Part shown: positions 5,443 to 5,543 of the stretch, one piece after another
How the letters are laid out: each line of letters opens with the position of its first letter
Numbering within the stretch: the first letter of the stretch is position 1
Source of the DNA: Myxococcales bacterium
Lineage (GTDB): Bacteria > Myxococcota_C > UBA6777
Direction: 5' to 3'
DNA length: 5,543 nt
Assembly: GCA_027005175.1 (NCBI GenBank)
Contig: JALTMC010000321.1
Location: forward strand, 1-5,543
Program-made: the position numbers and the translations under genes
The notes under the pieces: generated by a model
Told to the model about the DNA's origin: nothing
Seen by the model: the letters and a program-made list of their open reading frames with translations, nothing else
The model's database searches: none

Positions 5443-5543
5443 CCTATGGACTTGATGCAGCCGTATCCCCTAGAGATGGGAACAACGCTGGAAAAAGAAC
5501 GGGGGAAGAAACTCTAGCAGGTTTGGGGGAAGGAGATCGCAAG
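5443..5543 (+). pseudogene. yaaA: Continuation of yaaA beyond the premature stop (interrupted, 3' partial)
   Basis: Reading on in the yaaA frame past TGA 5440-5442 gives PMDLMQPYPLEMG, LEKERGKKL, a second stop TAG at 5515-5517, then QVWGKEI to the window end. E. coli YaaA has RPLDLMQPYRLEMG, LENARGKDLYQFWGD at this place. No frameshift is needed: TGA replaces Arg (CGA would fit, one base change), TAG replaces Tyr (one base change). Nearby normally conserved residues also differ: Gly to Val at 5431, Arg to Pro at 5467, Phe to Val at 5521. The upstream 345 bases of the same gene show no such damage. The change is either recent gene decay or poor sequence at a contig end. Confidence 0.75.

Noticed and set aside
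5440-5517. Stop-codon reassignment or recoding as the cause of the yaaA stops
   Set aside because: Both TGA and TAG would have to be read through, while other genes in the window end normally with TAG (1699), TGA (4038) and TAA (5057). No selenocysteine context is expected in YaaA.

Overview
The window carries five protein-coding loci and no RNA gene, CRISPR array or insertion sequence that I can support. It looks like bacterial chromosomal DNA. A Ser/Thr kinase fused to a WD40 propeller, a TonB-like protein, and a stand-alone RlmK-type rRNA methyltransferase next to yaaA point to a Gram-negative bacterium with eukaryote-like signalling proteins. Myxococcota or related former Deltaproteobacteria would fit, but that placement is an inference from gene content and is weakly held.

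Layout. (1) 1-1701, plus strand: the C-terminal part of a Ser/Thr protein kinase. It holds the last segment of the kinase domain, a long Ser/Glu/Asp-rich linker and a seven-repeat WD40 propeller; the catalytic part lies upstream of the window. (2) 1702-1808: a short gap between convergent genes with no convincing terminator. (3) 1809-2960, minus strand: a single-pass membrane protein with an extremely Lys/Arg-rich linker and a C-terminal TonB/TolA-like domain. (4) 2961-3248: a divergent intergenic region with a perfect 9-bp inverted repeat that covers the most likely start codon of the minus-strand gene, and a weak sigma70-like promoter and good ribosome binding site for the plus-strand gene. 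(5) 3249-5543, plus strand: a probable operon of a crotonase-family protein, an RlmK-like 23S rRNA methyltransferase, and yaaA.

The three operon genes are tightly packed, with 2 nt (or a 4-nt overlap) between the first two and 26 nt before yaaA, so they are probably cotranscribed. They have no obvious common pathway: acyl-CoA metabolism, rRNA modification and peroxide-stress iron control.

The oddest points are these. The yaaA reading frame is interrupted by TGA and then TAG at normally conserved Arg and Tyr positions in the last ~110 bases, although recognisable YaaA sequence continues in the same frame. The crotonase lacks both catalytic glutamates of classical enoyl-CoA hydratase. The TonB-like protein has 31 Lys/Arg in 43 residues on what should be its periplasmic side. 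I found no clear evidence of a wholly new multi-gene system.
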